64,000 nucleotides of DNA, taken from NCBI GenBank assembly GCA_902624535.1, contig CACNYF010000003.1:1-64000 (forward strand). The letters are read 5' to 3'. Position 1 is the first letter of the stretch, and every line of letters begins with the position of its first letter. Source of the stretch: an uncultured Pelagibacteraceae bacterium (GTDB lineage Bacteria; Pseudomonadota; Alphaproteobacteria; Pelagibacterales; Pelagibacteraceae). Positions 24,232 through 32,435 of this stretch are shown here, piece after piece. The notes beneath the pieces are model-generated. The model had not been told where the DNA came from. It was given only the letters and a program-made list of their open reading frames with translations, and ran no database searches. Position numbers and translations under genes: made by a program.

Positions 24232-24744
24232 ATGTTTTACGATTTGGAAGATAAAAAACCAAAAAACTCTGGCGAAAATTGGGTGGCCTCAAATGCAACT
24301 GTAATTGGCGATGTTACATTAGAAAATAATTCTAGTGTTTGGTTTAATGCTGTTATTAGGGGTGATAACGAAAACATTCACATTGGAGAGGGATCAAATG
24401 TTCAAGATGGTAGTGTTCTTCACACTGATCCAGGCTGTCCTTTAAAAATTGGAAAAGATGTTACTATAGGGCATTTAGTAATGCTACATGGATGTACTAT
24501 TGGTAATAATAGTCTTATAGGAATAGGGGCAGTTATTTTAAATAACGCAAAAATTGGAAATAATTGTATCATTGGAGCAAAAGCTTTAATCACAGAGAAT
24601 AAAGAAATCCCAGATAACTCACTAGTAGTTGGAGCACCAGGAAGAAGAATTAGAGAAGTTACAGAAGAAGAAATTAAGAAAATTGCAGAAAACGCCAAAC
24701 ATTATCAAGACAATTGGAAACGATATTCAAAATCAATATTCTAA
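24232..24744 (+). CDS. Gamma-carbonic-anhydrase family hexapeptide-repeat protein
   Basis: A 170-residue left-handed beta-helix protein with hexapeptide repeats (IGDVTL, IGEGSN, IGKDVT, IGNNSL, IGIGAV, IGNNCI). The metal-binding histidines expected of gamma carbonic anhydrases are present as His64 (VLHTD), His81 and His86 (GHLVMLHGC). It would act in the cytoplasm on CO2/bicarbonate, but many YrdA-like members show no such activity, so catalysis is uncertain. The DUF1330 gene starts two bases after its stop. Confidence 0.85.
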   Translation: MFYDLEDKKPKNSGENWVASNATVIGDVTLENNSSVWFNAVIRGDNENIHIGEGSNVQDGSVLHTDPGCPLKIGKDVTIGHLVMLHGCTIGNNSLIGIGAVILNNAKIGNNCIIGAKALITENKEIPDNSLVVGAPGRRIREVTEEEIKKIAENAKHYQDNWKRYSKSIF

Positions 24745-24745
24745 T

Positions 24746-25036
24746 ATGTCAGCAGGATATGTAATTGCACAATTAAGAGTAACCAATCCAGAAAATTATA
24801 AAGAGTATATTGAAAAAGTTAATCCAATTGTAAAAAAATTTGATGGAGAATTCTTAGTTAGAAATGGTGAATATCAAATATTTGATGGTGAAACTAAATT
24901 TCCAAGAATAATAGTTTTAAAATTTCCAAGTTATGAGAGAGCACTAGAGTGGTATAATTCAGAAGAATACAAACCAATTAAACAAATAAGATTAGATAAT
25001 TCTGAAGGAACTAATATAATAATAAGGGGATTATGA
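24746..25036 (+). CDS. DUF1330 domain protein
   Basis: The track extends this frame to 24629 inside the upstream gene; the ATG at 24746 gives a 96-residue protein with the DUF1330 pattern GYVIAQLRVTNPENYKEYIEKVNPIVKKFDGEFL and FPSYERALEWYNSEEYKPIKQIR. The family has a dimeric ferredoxin-like (ABM-type) fold, with no agreed function. It overlaps the next gene by four bases (ATGA). Confidence 0.85.
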   Translation: MSAGYVIAQLRVTNPENYKEYIEKVNPIVKKFDGEFLVRNGEYQIFDGETKFPRIIVLKFPSYERALEWYNSEEYKPIKQIRLDNSEGTNIIIRGL

Positions 25037-25980
25037 GAAAAATATTATTTGCATTATTAATTACATTATTTAGTTCATCATTATTCGCATCAGATGAAAA
25101 ACCAGGTAGATTTTTTGAGGATCAACCAGATGTAACTGATGATTATCAAATTCATTTCATATACATGCTGACAGCCAGTGATAAAGATCGTGAGCTAGAT
25201 ATAAATGGTAAAATTGAAGAATACGCTAACAAAATGAACGCTCTTGTTGAAAAGTTTAGTAAAAAAACAAAAGGATCTTCAGGTGTAAAAAAATATAAAT
25301 ACGATTATCGAAAAGATGGAAAATTAGATGTTACCTTTATAAGGTTAGATAAAAAAAGAAAAGAACTTCATAAACATATAAATAATAATTATCGTGCTTA
25401 CCTCTGGTTAAATGGATTTAATAATCCAAAAAAAGTTTATTTTACCTTTGCTGATGTAACGAGTGTTGATGGTGGAGAAGGTGGTGTTGGAATGGCATCA
25501 ATGTTTCTTAAAAATAAACATAATAAAAATATAAATAATATGGTTAAAACAGCTCTTCATGAAGTGCATCATGCGATGGGAGGAGGTTTTGCTTGTGTCC
25601 CAGGTATGAATAAAAAAGCTCATTTTTCAAGCGGCCAAGATACTGATGCAAAACATATGTTTTTTGGAAAAGCTTATGTTCATGATGTTGAAGGTTGTCC
25701 AAAAGGAGAGGATAGTGTTTATTTAACCCCAACATCAAAAGATCCTTACGATCCTTTTAAGCTAATATGTCTAAATGAATGGGGAAAATATAATCATAAA
25801 AAACTTGTTAAACTTAGAGAAAAACAATTGAGCGATCTTAAAAAAGGTAAGTGGAACTACAGGAGTGGTGGATCTGGATGTAAGTTTACTTATTGGGATA
25901 GAAACGGCACTGGGGTTATGAAATTATTTAATAACGAACAAGCTAATAGAGAGTATAATAGAGATCCAAAAGGTCATTAA
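25033..25980 (+). CDS. Secreted HEXXH-containing protein, possible metallopeptidase
   Basis: A 315-residue protein with a clean signal peptide (residues 1-19, ending LFA-SDE). Residues 176-180 read HEVHH, a zinc-peptidase type HEXXH, in TALHEVHHAMGGGFACVPG. The metzincin G is at +7 but Phe replaces the third histidine at +10, so a canonical metzincin is ruled out; other histidines (His197, His208, His217) could serve. Four cysteines are present (Cys188, Cys222 and two in the last third), which may pair in the periplasm. I know no named family. It is translationally coupled to the DUF1330 gene. Confidence 0.6.
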   Translation: MRKILFALLITLFSSSLFASDEKPGRFFEDQPDVTDDYQIHFIYMLTASDKDRELDINGKIEEYANKMNALVEKFSKKTKGSSGVKKYKYDYRKDGKLDVTFIRLDKKRKELHKHINNNYRAYLWLNGFNNPKKVYFTFADVTSVDGGEGGVGMASMFLKNKHNKNINNMVKTALHEVHHAMGGGFACVPGMNKKAHFSSGQDTDAKHMFFGKAYVHDVEGCPKGEDSVYLTPTSKDPYDPFKLICLNEWGKYNHKKLVKLREKQLSDLKKGKWNYRSGGSGCKFTYWDRNGTGVMKLFNNEQANREYNRDPKGH

Positions 25981-25985
25981 ATAAT

Positions 25986-26381
25986 CTAATCTCTTAATGT
26001 TAATATTTTAAAAGATAATTTTAATTTAGGGAATTTTTTACTTAAAGTTAACTTAATTTTTTTAAAAGAATCCTTGTGAATTTTCTTTTCAATAGTTGAA
26101 TTAAATATTTTCTTTCCATTTACTATTTTAGCTGCACCACAATCTTCGTGATTAATTACTATTAATTTATTAATATTATGCAACTTTATTGAAGTTGATA
26201 AATTATCCAAAAATGTTGATTGCCATTTTTTAAATTTTTTAGAAGTTATACCAATGGCTGCTCCAGCTATAGTAAATGAGCTATATTTTCCAGTTAATTT
26301 TTTTTTCTTTAAATAATTAAAAACTTTTGGCTGAAACCTTGGATCCATACATGACAAAACCATAGCTTCATATTTTTTCAT
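25986..26381 (-). CDS. Short beta-carbonic-anhydrase-like protein
   Basis: The ORF track begins at a TTG inside the upstream gene; the ATG at 26381, overlapping that gene's stop (TAATG), gives 131 residues starting MKKYEAMVLSCMDPRF. The zinc motif of beta carbonic anhydrases is complete: Cys11-x-Asp13-x-Arg15 and His78-x2-Cys81 (INHEDCGA). The protein is much shorter than typical beta enzymes (about 200 residues), matching a small carbonic-anhydrase-like group of unproven activity. It is coupled to the PNPOx-like gene. Confidence 0.75.
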   Translation of the reverse strand: MKKYEAMVLSCMDPRFQPKVFNYLKKKKLTGKYSSFTIAGAAIGITSKKFKKWQSTFLDNLSTSIKLHNINKLIVINHEDCGAAKIVNGKKIFNSTIEKKIHKDSFKKIKLTLSKKFPKLKLSFKILTLRD

Positions 26382-26986
26382 TAAGGTACCAACCAAGTAT
26401 CTTTACTATTATCAATGTCAAATCTAGCTCTTCTATGACCTTTTGCAGCTAAATATAACCACTCAATAGATTTAATTTTACACTGTATAACAGTAAAGTT
26501 TTTATATCCTTCTTCGCTTTGTTCTTTTGTATAATCAAAATTATCTAATTCAGGTTTTAAACCAGATGTTGGAATATTAGACTCTGTACCTGGTCCATTA
26601 TCTACTAAGTAACATTTACGACTTATATGTTGAGTTTTTTCCCAAGATTGTTTTGTTATATCATTATCGTGATTAATTATTGCTTCAACTTTTAATCTCA
26701 CCTGAATTTTTTCTTCTTTATCGTAAAATAACATAGATGAATTAGGATTTTTTTCTAATATTTTAATTTTATCAGATCTAATATCACTGTGGAATTGTAC
26801 TATATTATTTTGTTCATCTGATTTTCTAAGAACAACAATTCTACTTTCAATATTGTCTTCATTTCCACATGAAAATACAGGTATTCTAAAAGGAGAAGAT
26901 CTATTAGTAACCGCATCATTTAACATTAACCAAATTTTCTTTTTTATTTCGGAAAAATCCTCGTAGTAGGGAACAGCGGTAGACAC
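26381..26986 (-). CDS. Pyridoxamine-5'-phosphate-oxidase-like flavoprotein
   Basis: A 201-residue split-barrel FMN protein of the Alr4036/PNPOx-like group: IESRIVVLRKSD and VQFHSDIRSDKIKILEKNPNSSMLFYD are FMN-contact strands, and the closing EWLYLAAKGHRRARF matches the family C-terminus. Close relatives of PdxH act on pyridoxamine phosphate, but several in this subgroup do not, so vitamin B6 metabolism is only a guess. It sits two bases from the dehydrogenase gene upstream. Confidence 0.8.
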   Translation of the reverse strand: MSTAVPYYEDFSEIKKKIWLMLNDAVTNRSSPFRIPVFSCGNEDNIESRIVVLRKSDEQNNIVQFHSDIRSDKIKILEKNPNSSMLFYDKEEKIQVRLKVEAIINHDNDITKQSWEKTQHISRKCYLVDNGPGTESNIPTSGLKPELDNFDYTKEQSEEGYKNFTVIQCKIKSIEWLYLAAKGHRRARFDIDNSKDTWLVP

Positions 26987-26988
26987 AA

Positions 26989-27864
26989 TTACTTTTTCTT
27001 TTTTAATCTAGCTATTAAACTTGAGCTATCCCAACGGTTTCCACCCATTTTTTGAACTTCAGCATAATAACCATCAACAATTTCAGTTACTGGTACAGGT
27101 GAACCATTTCTTTTTGCTTCTTCAATACAAATTTTTAAATCTTTTCTCATCCAATCTACAGCAAATCCATAATCAAATTTATCAGCTACCATAGTTTTAT
27201 ATCTATTCTCCATTTGCCAAGATTGAGCAGCACCTTTTGAAATAGTTTCCATAACTTTATCCATATCTAAACCTGCATTAATTCCAAAATTTACCGCTTC
27301 AGATAAACCTTGAACTAAACCTCCTATACACATTTGATTAACCATCTTAGTTAATTGTCCACTGCCTGATGGTCCAATCAAAGTTATTTTTTTACTATAA
27401 CAATCAATTATTGGCTCTGCATTTTTAAAATCACCATCATCTCCACCAACCATGACAGTTAAAATCCCACCTTCAGCACCTGATTGTCCTCCAGAAATAG
27501 GAGCATCTAAAAAACCAAATCCTTTATCTTTTGCGGCTTTATAAAGTTCTCTAGAAATTTCAGCAGACACTGTTGAATTATCTATGTATACACATCCTTC
27601 TTTAGCATTATGAAATAATCCATTATCGCCTAAAGTGACTTGTCTTAAATCATCGTCATTCCCAACACAGGTAAAAATAAAATCAGCATCTTTAGCAGCT
27701 TCAGATGGTGTATCAGCCATATTACCTTTGTATTCACCAATCCACCTTTCTGCTTTTGATTTTGTTCTGTTAAAAACAGTTACATTATGTCCTGCTTTTG
27801 ATATATATCCTGCCATTGGATAACCCATTACACCAAGACCTATGAAAGCAACTTTAGAAGTCAT
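26989..27864 (-). CDS. NAD(P)-dependent beta-hydroxyacid dehydrogenase
   Basis: A 291-residue member of the 3-hydroxyisobutyrate / tartronate-semialdehyde reductase family. The Rossmann start is FIGLGVMGYPMAGY, the substrate loop DAPISGGQSGAEGG is at 120-132, and the catalytic lysine is Lys173 in GQLTKMVNQ. It interconverts a short beta-hydroxyacid and its semialdehyde. No valine catabolic or glyoxylate genes are adjacent, so the substrate is open. It starts the three-gene minus-strand operon and diverges from the MFS gene. Confidence 0.88.
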   Translation of the reverse strand: MTSKVAFIGLGVMGYPMAGYISKAGHNVTVFNRTKSKAERWIGEYKGNMADTPSEAAKDADFIFTCVGNDDDLRQVTLGDNGLFHNAKEGCVYIDNSTVSAEISRELYKAAKDKGFGFLDAPISGGQSGAEGGILTVMVGGDDGDFKNAEPIIDCYSKKITLIGPSGSGQLTKMVNQMCIGGLVQGLSEAVNFGINAGLDMDKVMETISKGAAQSWQMENRYKTMVADKFDYGFAVDWMRKDLKICIEEAKRNGSPVPVTEIVDGYYAEVQKMGGNRWDSSSLIARLKKKK

Positions 27865-27872
27865 ATTTTTTT

Positions 27873-29081
27873 ATGTTTAAAAATTTAAGTTTAAAAGTAA
27901 TTGTATTTGGATTTATATTTACATTTTTTTCAAGCTTTGGACAGAGTTTTTTTCTTGGAATATTTAATACCAGTATAAGAGAAACACTTTCTATTACTCA
28001 TGGACAATTTGGCTCTATATATGCTGCCGCAACACTTTGTAGTAGTTTATTATTAATTTGGTTAGGAAAAAAGATAGACGATATAAATATTTTTAGATTT
28101 TCAATTTATGTAACTTTATTATTATCATTCTCATGCTTTTTCTTTTCAAAAGTTTCTTCAGTTATTATTTTATTTATAGCAGTCTTTTTAATGAGATTTT
28201 CAGGTCAAGGAATGATGTCTCATACTGCAACAACAACAGTTTCAAGATATTTTACTAAATCTAGAGGGAAAGCGCTGAGTATATGTTGGTTTGGATTATC
28301 ATCATCAGAATTTATCTTACCGGTATTGATAGTTTTTTTATTATCATTAACTACTTGGCAAAATATATGGATGATAATTTCCTTGGTTATTTTAATTTTT
28401 TTACCTTTAGCATCATATATTTTAGTTAGGTCTGTTAAATTAGACACAAGGGAACAAACAGATGATCAGGAATTTAAAGAAGAAAATATCAAACAATGGA
28501 AGCGTATAGAAGTCGTTAAAGATTTTAAGTTTTATGTTGTCAGCATGAATATGCTTGCAATGCCATGGATAGCAACTGGTGTATTTGTATATCAATCTTT
28601 TATAACAACCTCAAAAAATTGGGGACCTTTTGTAATCGCACAATCTTTCATGTCTTATTCGGTATTCTCAGTTTTAACTCTTTTAATATCTGGAATTTTA
28701 ATTGACAAATTTACAAGCCGAAAATTATTGATTTTTATGAACATTCCACTTTTTTTATCTACATTTGTTATAATTAATTTTGATGCCCCAATAACTGCTT
28801 TTGTATTTCTTGGTTTAATTGGTATTTCTAATGGATTAGCAAACGTATTAGGATCTTCTACTTGGGCTGAAATTTATGGAGTTAAGCATATTGGTTCAAT
28901 TAAAGCTCTTACAACAGCCTTAATGGTATTTTCAACAGCTTTTGGTACAGCTTTATTTGGTGTTTTAATTGATATTGGATTTTCTATAGAGAAAATAGCT
29001 ATAATTTCAGCAATTTATATATTCTTATCATTTGTTCTCTTATTTTTTACTAGAAAGAAATTAAATCCTGTAACAATATAA
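27873..29081 (+). CDS. Major facilitator superfamily transporter
   Basis: A 402-residue permease with twelve predicted helices and the MFS loop 2-3 signature in degenerate form (LIWLGKKIDDINIFRF) and again between helices 8 and 9 (ILIDKFTSRKLLIFM). The pattern GQSFFLGIFNTSIRETLSITHGQFG resembles monocarboxylate or oxalate:formate type carriers. Substrate and direction are unknown. It stands alone between a divergent dehydrogenase and rpoZ. Confidence 0.85.
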   Translation: MFKNLSLKVIVFGFIFTFFSSFGQSFFLGIFNTSIRETLSITHGQFGSIYAAATLCSSLLLIWLGKKIDDINIFRFSIYVTLLLSFSCFFFSKVSSVIILFIAVFLMRFSGQGMMSHTATTTVSRYFTKSRGKALSICWFGLSSSEFILPVLIVFLLSLTTWQNIWMIISLVILIFLPLASYILVRSVKLDTREQTDDQEFKEENIKQWKRIEVVKDFKFYVVSMNMLAMPWIATGVFVYQSFITTSKNWGPFVIAQSFMSYSVFSVLTLLISGILIDKFTSRKLLIFMNIPLFLSTFVIINFDAPITAFVFLGLIGISNGLANVLGSSTWAEIYGVKHIGSIKALTTALMVFSTAFGTALFGVLIDIGFSIEKIAIISAIYIFLSFVLLFFTRKKLNPVTI

Positions 29082-29123
29082 AATCACTTGATTTTATTTC
29101 ATTCGAAGTATAAATAATCGCGC

Positions 29124-29651
29124 ATGGCAAGAGTTACCGTTGAAGATTGTATTGATAAAGTAGATAGCCCGTACGAATTGGTGTTGGTTGCAAAAGAAAG
29201 AGCCACACAATTAAATTCAGGTATAGAACCTACTTTAGATAGAGACAATGATAAGCACACAGTAATTGCATTGAGAGAAATTGCAGAAGAAACAATTAAA
29301 GTTCCAGATTTGACAGATGCAGCAGTCTACAAATTAAGAAAACATGTAGAGCAAGTAGATGACACTGCTGAAGAAGATGAAGATATTGGTGATGATTTTG
29401 AAAACCTTTACAAAGGTGAAATTTCAAAAAGTGGTGTACCAATATTACCTTCTAAAAGAGCAAGAAAAATTCCAGAAAAAATCCAAGTTTCAAAAGATGA
29501 CCTTGCTGAACTGTCTCCGTCTGCACAACCAGATGTTAGTGTAGAAAGTAACGACGATGCTGAAGATGAAGGTGATGTTTCTTTAGATCAAGTTTCTGAA
29601 GCTGAGGAACAAGCTTCGGAAGTCTCTAGTGAAGAAGAGACTAACAGTTAA
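29124..29651 (+). CDS. rpoZ: RNA polymerase omega subunit with long acidic C-terminal extension
   Basis: Residues 1-70 are a normal omega subunit ([41 protein letters not shown]), the small protein that binds the beta-prime C-terminus and helps assemble RNA polymerase. Instead of ending at about 90 residues, it runs to 175: a middle stretch [19 protein letters not shown] followed by about 55 residues dominated by Asp, Glu and Ser. The tail is probably disordered. Its stop codon directly abuts the end of the convergent CoA-transferase gene, leaving no room for a separate terminator. Confidence 0.93.
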   Translation: MARVTVEDCIDKVDSPYELVLVAKERATQLNSGIEPTLDRDNDKHTVIALREIAEETIKVPDLTDAAVYKLRKHVEQVDDTAEEDEDIGDDFENLYKGEISKSGVPILPSKRARKIPEKIQVSKDDLAELSPSAQPDVSVESNDDAEDEGDVSLDQVSEAEEQASEVSSEEETNS

Positions 29652-30794
29652 TTAAGTAAATTCTTTTAAAATTTTTTCCCTGTGTTCATCTAAGTCAGGT
29701 ATATCTCCTCTTGATTTTTTATCTTCATAAGAAGACATTTTTATAGGGTTACCTGCTGTTCTAAAATCTCCAACAACTTTATGATAAGCGTTAACTATCA
29801 TATTTCTTGCTTCGACTTGAGGGTTCTCTACTGCTTCTTTAATATTAAAAATTGGTCCACATGGTATTTTCAATTCTTCCATTTGTCTTACCCAATCTGA
29901 AGTATTCTTATTTTTAAGTTGATTTTCAAAAATTTCTTTTAACTCATTCATGTTTTCACATCTAAGTGAATTAGTATTAAATCTTTTATCGGTAATCATC
30001 TCTGGTATTTCTAAAACATTACATAGTTTTTCGTACAATTTATCATTACCTGCAGCAATAATAATGTAACTATCTTTTGTTTTAAAAGCTTCAAATGGCG
30101 CTATAGAGGGATGTCTTGATCCCATTGGTTTTGGTATTTCATTTTTTGATAAATATCTTGCAATTGCATTTTCTAAAATTGCAATTTGGCAGTCTAGCAT
30201 AGAAACATCTATAAACATTCCCTTGCCTGTTTTTTGTCTATCATACAAAGCTGCATTAATTCCAATTGCAGTAAAAAGGCCTGCTGTAATATCACCAATT
30301 GATGTTCCAACTCTAGTTGGCTCGCTATTTGGATGACCTGTAACACTCATCAGTCCACCCATTCCTTGAACTACCATGTCATAAGCGGGTAATTCTTTTA
30401 AAGGTCCAGTCTGACCAAAACCAGATGCAGATGCGTATATTAATTTTGGATATTTTTTACTTACATCTTTCCAACCATATCCCCATTTTTCCAAAGTACC
30501 TGGCTTAAAATTTTCTACTAAAATATCTGCTTTAGCTAAAATTTTATCGAAGATTTTTTTGTCATCTTCATTTTTTAAATTAAGTGCAATACTTTCTTTT
30601 CCTCTATTGAGTGACATAAAATATGCTGAATAATCTTTAACAAAAGGTCCAAATTTTCTTGAGTCATCACCAATTTCTGGTGCCTCTATTTTTATTACAC
30701 GTGCACCGAGATCAGACAAGATCATTGTACAATATGGACCCACTAAAACCCTAGTAAGATCAACAACTAATAAATTTTTTAATGGACCATCCAT
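29652..30794 (-). CDS. CaiB/BaiF family (class III) CoA-transferase
   Basis: A 380-residue class III CoA-transferase: VVDLTRVLVGPYCTMILSDLGARVIKIE at the N-terminus, FMSLNRGKESIALNLK, the catalytic aspartate in KLIYASASGFG...PAYDMVVQGMGGLM, and VGTSIGDITAGLFTA. It transfers CoA between carboxylic acids in the cytoplasm. It diverges from a TRAP transporter operon that ends in malonyl-CoA decarboxylase, so malonate or a related dicarboxylate is the most attractive acceptor; that is context-based inference. Confidence 0.88.
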   Translation of the reverse strand: MDGPLKNLLVVDLTRVLVGPYCTMILSDLGARVIKIEAPEIGDDSRKFGPFVKDYSAYFMSLNRGKESIALNLKNEDDKKIFDKILAKADILVENFKPGTLEKWGYGWKDVSKKYPKLIYASASGFGQTGPLKELPAYDMVVQGMGGLMSVTGHPNSEPTRVGTSIGDITAGLFTAIGINAALYDRQKTGKGMFIDVSMLDCQIAILENAIARYLSKNEIPKPMGSRHPSIAPFEAFKTKDSYIIIAAGNDKLYEKLCNVLEIPEMITDKRFNTNSLRCENMNELKEIFENQLKNKNTSDWVRQMEELKIPCGPIFNIKEAVENPQVEARNMIVNAYHKVVGDFRTAGNPIKMSSYEDKKSRGDIPDLDEHREKILKEFT

Positions 30795-30820
30795 AATAAT
30801 AAGTATGTCATTTCCTTATA

Positions 30821-30849
30821 TTGACTCTTCCTTTCAAGTTCAATTTAAT
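30821..30849 (+). promoter_or_regulatory. Sigma70-type promoter of the TRAP operon
   Basis: TTGACT (30821-30826) and TTTAAT (30844-30849) have the ideal 17-base spacing and lie about 31 bases upstream of the dctP start. The layout, including the TTTAAT -10, is nearly the same as that of the tctC promoter at 19120. Each hexamer has five of six consensus bases. Confidence 0.6.
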
Positions 30850-30879
30850 ATCATCATTATAAATAAAAAGGGGAAAACT

Positions 30880-31890
30880 ATGTTAAGAAAAATAACATTA
30901 TATTTGTCTTCAATAATTTTAGCTTTTTCAATAGTAGGTTCTGCATATGCAGTTACATTAAAAGCAAGTCACCAATGGCCAGGAACACCTAGAGCTGATG
31001 GCTCTTTTGACCCACGTCATGAAATGGTACAAATTATTGCTGATGAAGTGAAAAAAGCAAACGTTGATTTAGAAATTAGAATTTATCCAGCTAAGTCACT
31101 TTATAAGCCTAAAGAACAGTGGAAACCTATGACTACAGGTCAATTAGATATTTCCGCTTTCCCATTAGCTTATGCATCAAAATTCCATCCAGAGTTTGAT
31201 GCTACATTAATGCCAGGAACTGTAAAAAATCATGATCATGCATTGAGATTTAATAAAGGTCCAATGATGACAGAGATTAAAAAAATAATCAGTGATGCTG
31301 GTGTTGTAGTATTATCTGATGCATGGCTAGGTGGTGGTTTTGCATCAAAAACTAAATGTATCAAAAATCCAAAAGATGCTAAAGGACAAGTGATGAGAGC
31401 TGCAGGAAAAGCTTTCAATCAAATGTTAGAGGCTGCTGGTGCAGGTATTCAAAGTATGCCATCATCTGAAATTTACACTGGATTACAAACTGGTGTATTA
31501 ACAGGTGCAAATACTAGCTCAGGAAGTTTTGTAAGTTACAAAATTTACGAACAAGTAAAATGTGCAACTCCTCCAGGGAAATTTGGTTTATGGTTTATGT
31601 ATGAGCCAATTTTAATGTCTAAGAAAAGCTACAATGCTTTAAATTCAAGCCAACAAGTGGCTTTAATGAAAGCTGGAAAAGTTGCTGAGAAATATATGAC
31701 AGCTCAAGTAGAAAACTTAGATAAAAAGTTTGAAGAAGCATACAAAGCTGCAGGTGTTAAATTAGTGTATATGGATGCTGATGATCATGCTGCTTGGGTT
31801 GATATTGCAATAAAATCATCTCACAAAGCTTTTGCTGAAAAAGTTCCAGGTGGCGATAAGCTAATGGAAATGGCTTTAGCAGTTAAATAA
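30880..31890 (+). CDS. dctP: TRAP transporter periplasmic binding protein (DctP family)
   Basis: The tracked ORF starts at 30805; the ATG at 30880, after AAAAGGGGAAAA, gives a normal signal peptide ending GSAYA-VTLKAS and a 336-residue protein. The mature part has the DctP features: TLKASHQWPGTP, the CIKNPKDAKGQVMRAAGKAF segment with the carboxylate-binding arginine, and GVLTGANTSS. It binds an organic acid in the periplasm. Ligand is not read from sequence; malonyl-CoA decarboxylase downstream suggests a dicarboxylate. A terminator-like hairpin follows. Confidence 0.9.
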   Translation: MLRKITLYLSSIILAFSIVGSAYAVTLKASHQWPGTPRADGSFDPRHEMVQIIADEVKKANVDLEIRIYPAKSLYKPKEQWKPMTTGQLDISAFPLAYASKFHPEFDATLMPGTVKNHDHALRFNKGPMMTEIKKIISDAGVVVLSDAWLGGGFASKTKCIKNPKDAKGQVMRAAGKAFNQMLEAAGAGIQSMPSSEIYTGLQTGVLTGANTSSGSFVSYKIYEQVKCATPPGKFGLWFMYEPILMSKKSYNALNSSQQVALMKAGKVAEKYMTAQVENLDKKFEEAYKAAGVKLVYMDADDHAAWVDIAIKSSHKAFAEKVPGGDKLMEMALAVK

Positions 31891-31904
31891 AATAATATAT
31901 AAAG

Positions 31905-31938
31905 AACCCCTATTTATTCTCTATAAGTAGGGGTTTTT
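31905..31938 (+). terminator. Terminator-like hairpin masking the dctQ ribosome-binding site
   Basis: AACCCCTA and TAGGGGTT form a perfect 8-bp stem (15-base loop) followed by a T-run, the form of an intrinsic terminator, beginning 14 bases after the dctP stop. The AGGGG of the 3' arm lies about ten bases before the ATG of dctQ at 31941 and is its only Shine-Dalgarno-like sequence. Folding would therefore both stop transcription and hide the dctQ start region. Confidence 0.85.
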
Positions 31939-31940
31939 TT

Positions 31941-32435
31941 ATGAAAGAAAAATACTTAAAATTCTGTGATTATATTGCAAGAGCTTGTGGTGCTTTTGCT
32001 GTATTAGCTTTACTTTTATCAATTCTTGTTATTGTAGAATTAGTTTTTGAAAGATACTTTTTTCAAAGAGCAATAACGTGGCAAACAGAACTTGTCACAA
32101 TGCTTCTAGTTGCTTCAACATTTATAGGTAGTGCTTACGTTTTAAGTGAAAAAGCTCATGTTAGCATGGAGTGGATTTACGATTTTTTATCAAAAAAAAA
32201 TATTTTAAGACTTAAAATTTTTACCTCATTAGTCAGTTTATTATTCTTTTTAATTTTATTTTACTTTGGTTTTTTAATGGTTGAGGAAGCGTTTACTAAA
32301 AATTATTCAACAGGAACAGTTTGGGACCCTCCTTTGTGGGTACCATATTCTTCAATGATGATAGGGGCTGCGTTAATGATTTTACAATATATAGCAGAGA
32401 TAATTAAGCTTGCAGACGAAAAGGATACTAACTAA
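31941..32435 (+). CDS. dctQ: TRAP transporter small permease (DctQ)
   Basis: A 164-residue protein with four helices and the DctQ hallmarks VIVELVFERYFFQRAITWQTELVTMLLVASTFIGSAYVLSEKAHVSMEW in the first half. It pairs with DctM in the inner membrane. Its ATG follows the T-run of the hairpin directly. Its stop overlaps the dctM start by one base. Confidence 0.92.
   Translation: MKEKYLKFCDYIARACGAFAVLALLLSILVIVELVFERYFFQRAITWQTELVTMLLVASTFIGSAYVLSEKAHVSMEWIYDFLSKKNILRLKIFTSLVSLLFFLILFYFGFLMVEEAFTKNYSTGTVWDPPLWVPYSSMMIGAALMILQYIAEIIKLADEKDTN

Noticed and set aside
24629-24745. N-terminal extension of the DUF1330 protein
   Set aside because: It is out-of-frame reading of the gamma-carbonic-anhydrase-like gene; the family start is the ATG at 24746.
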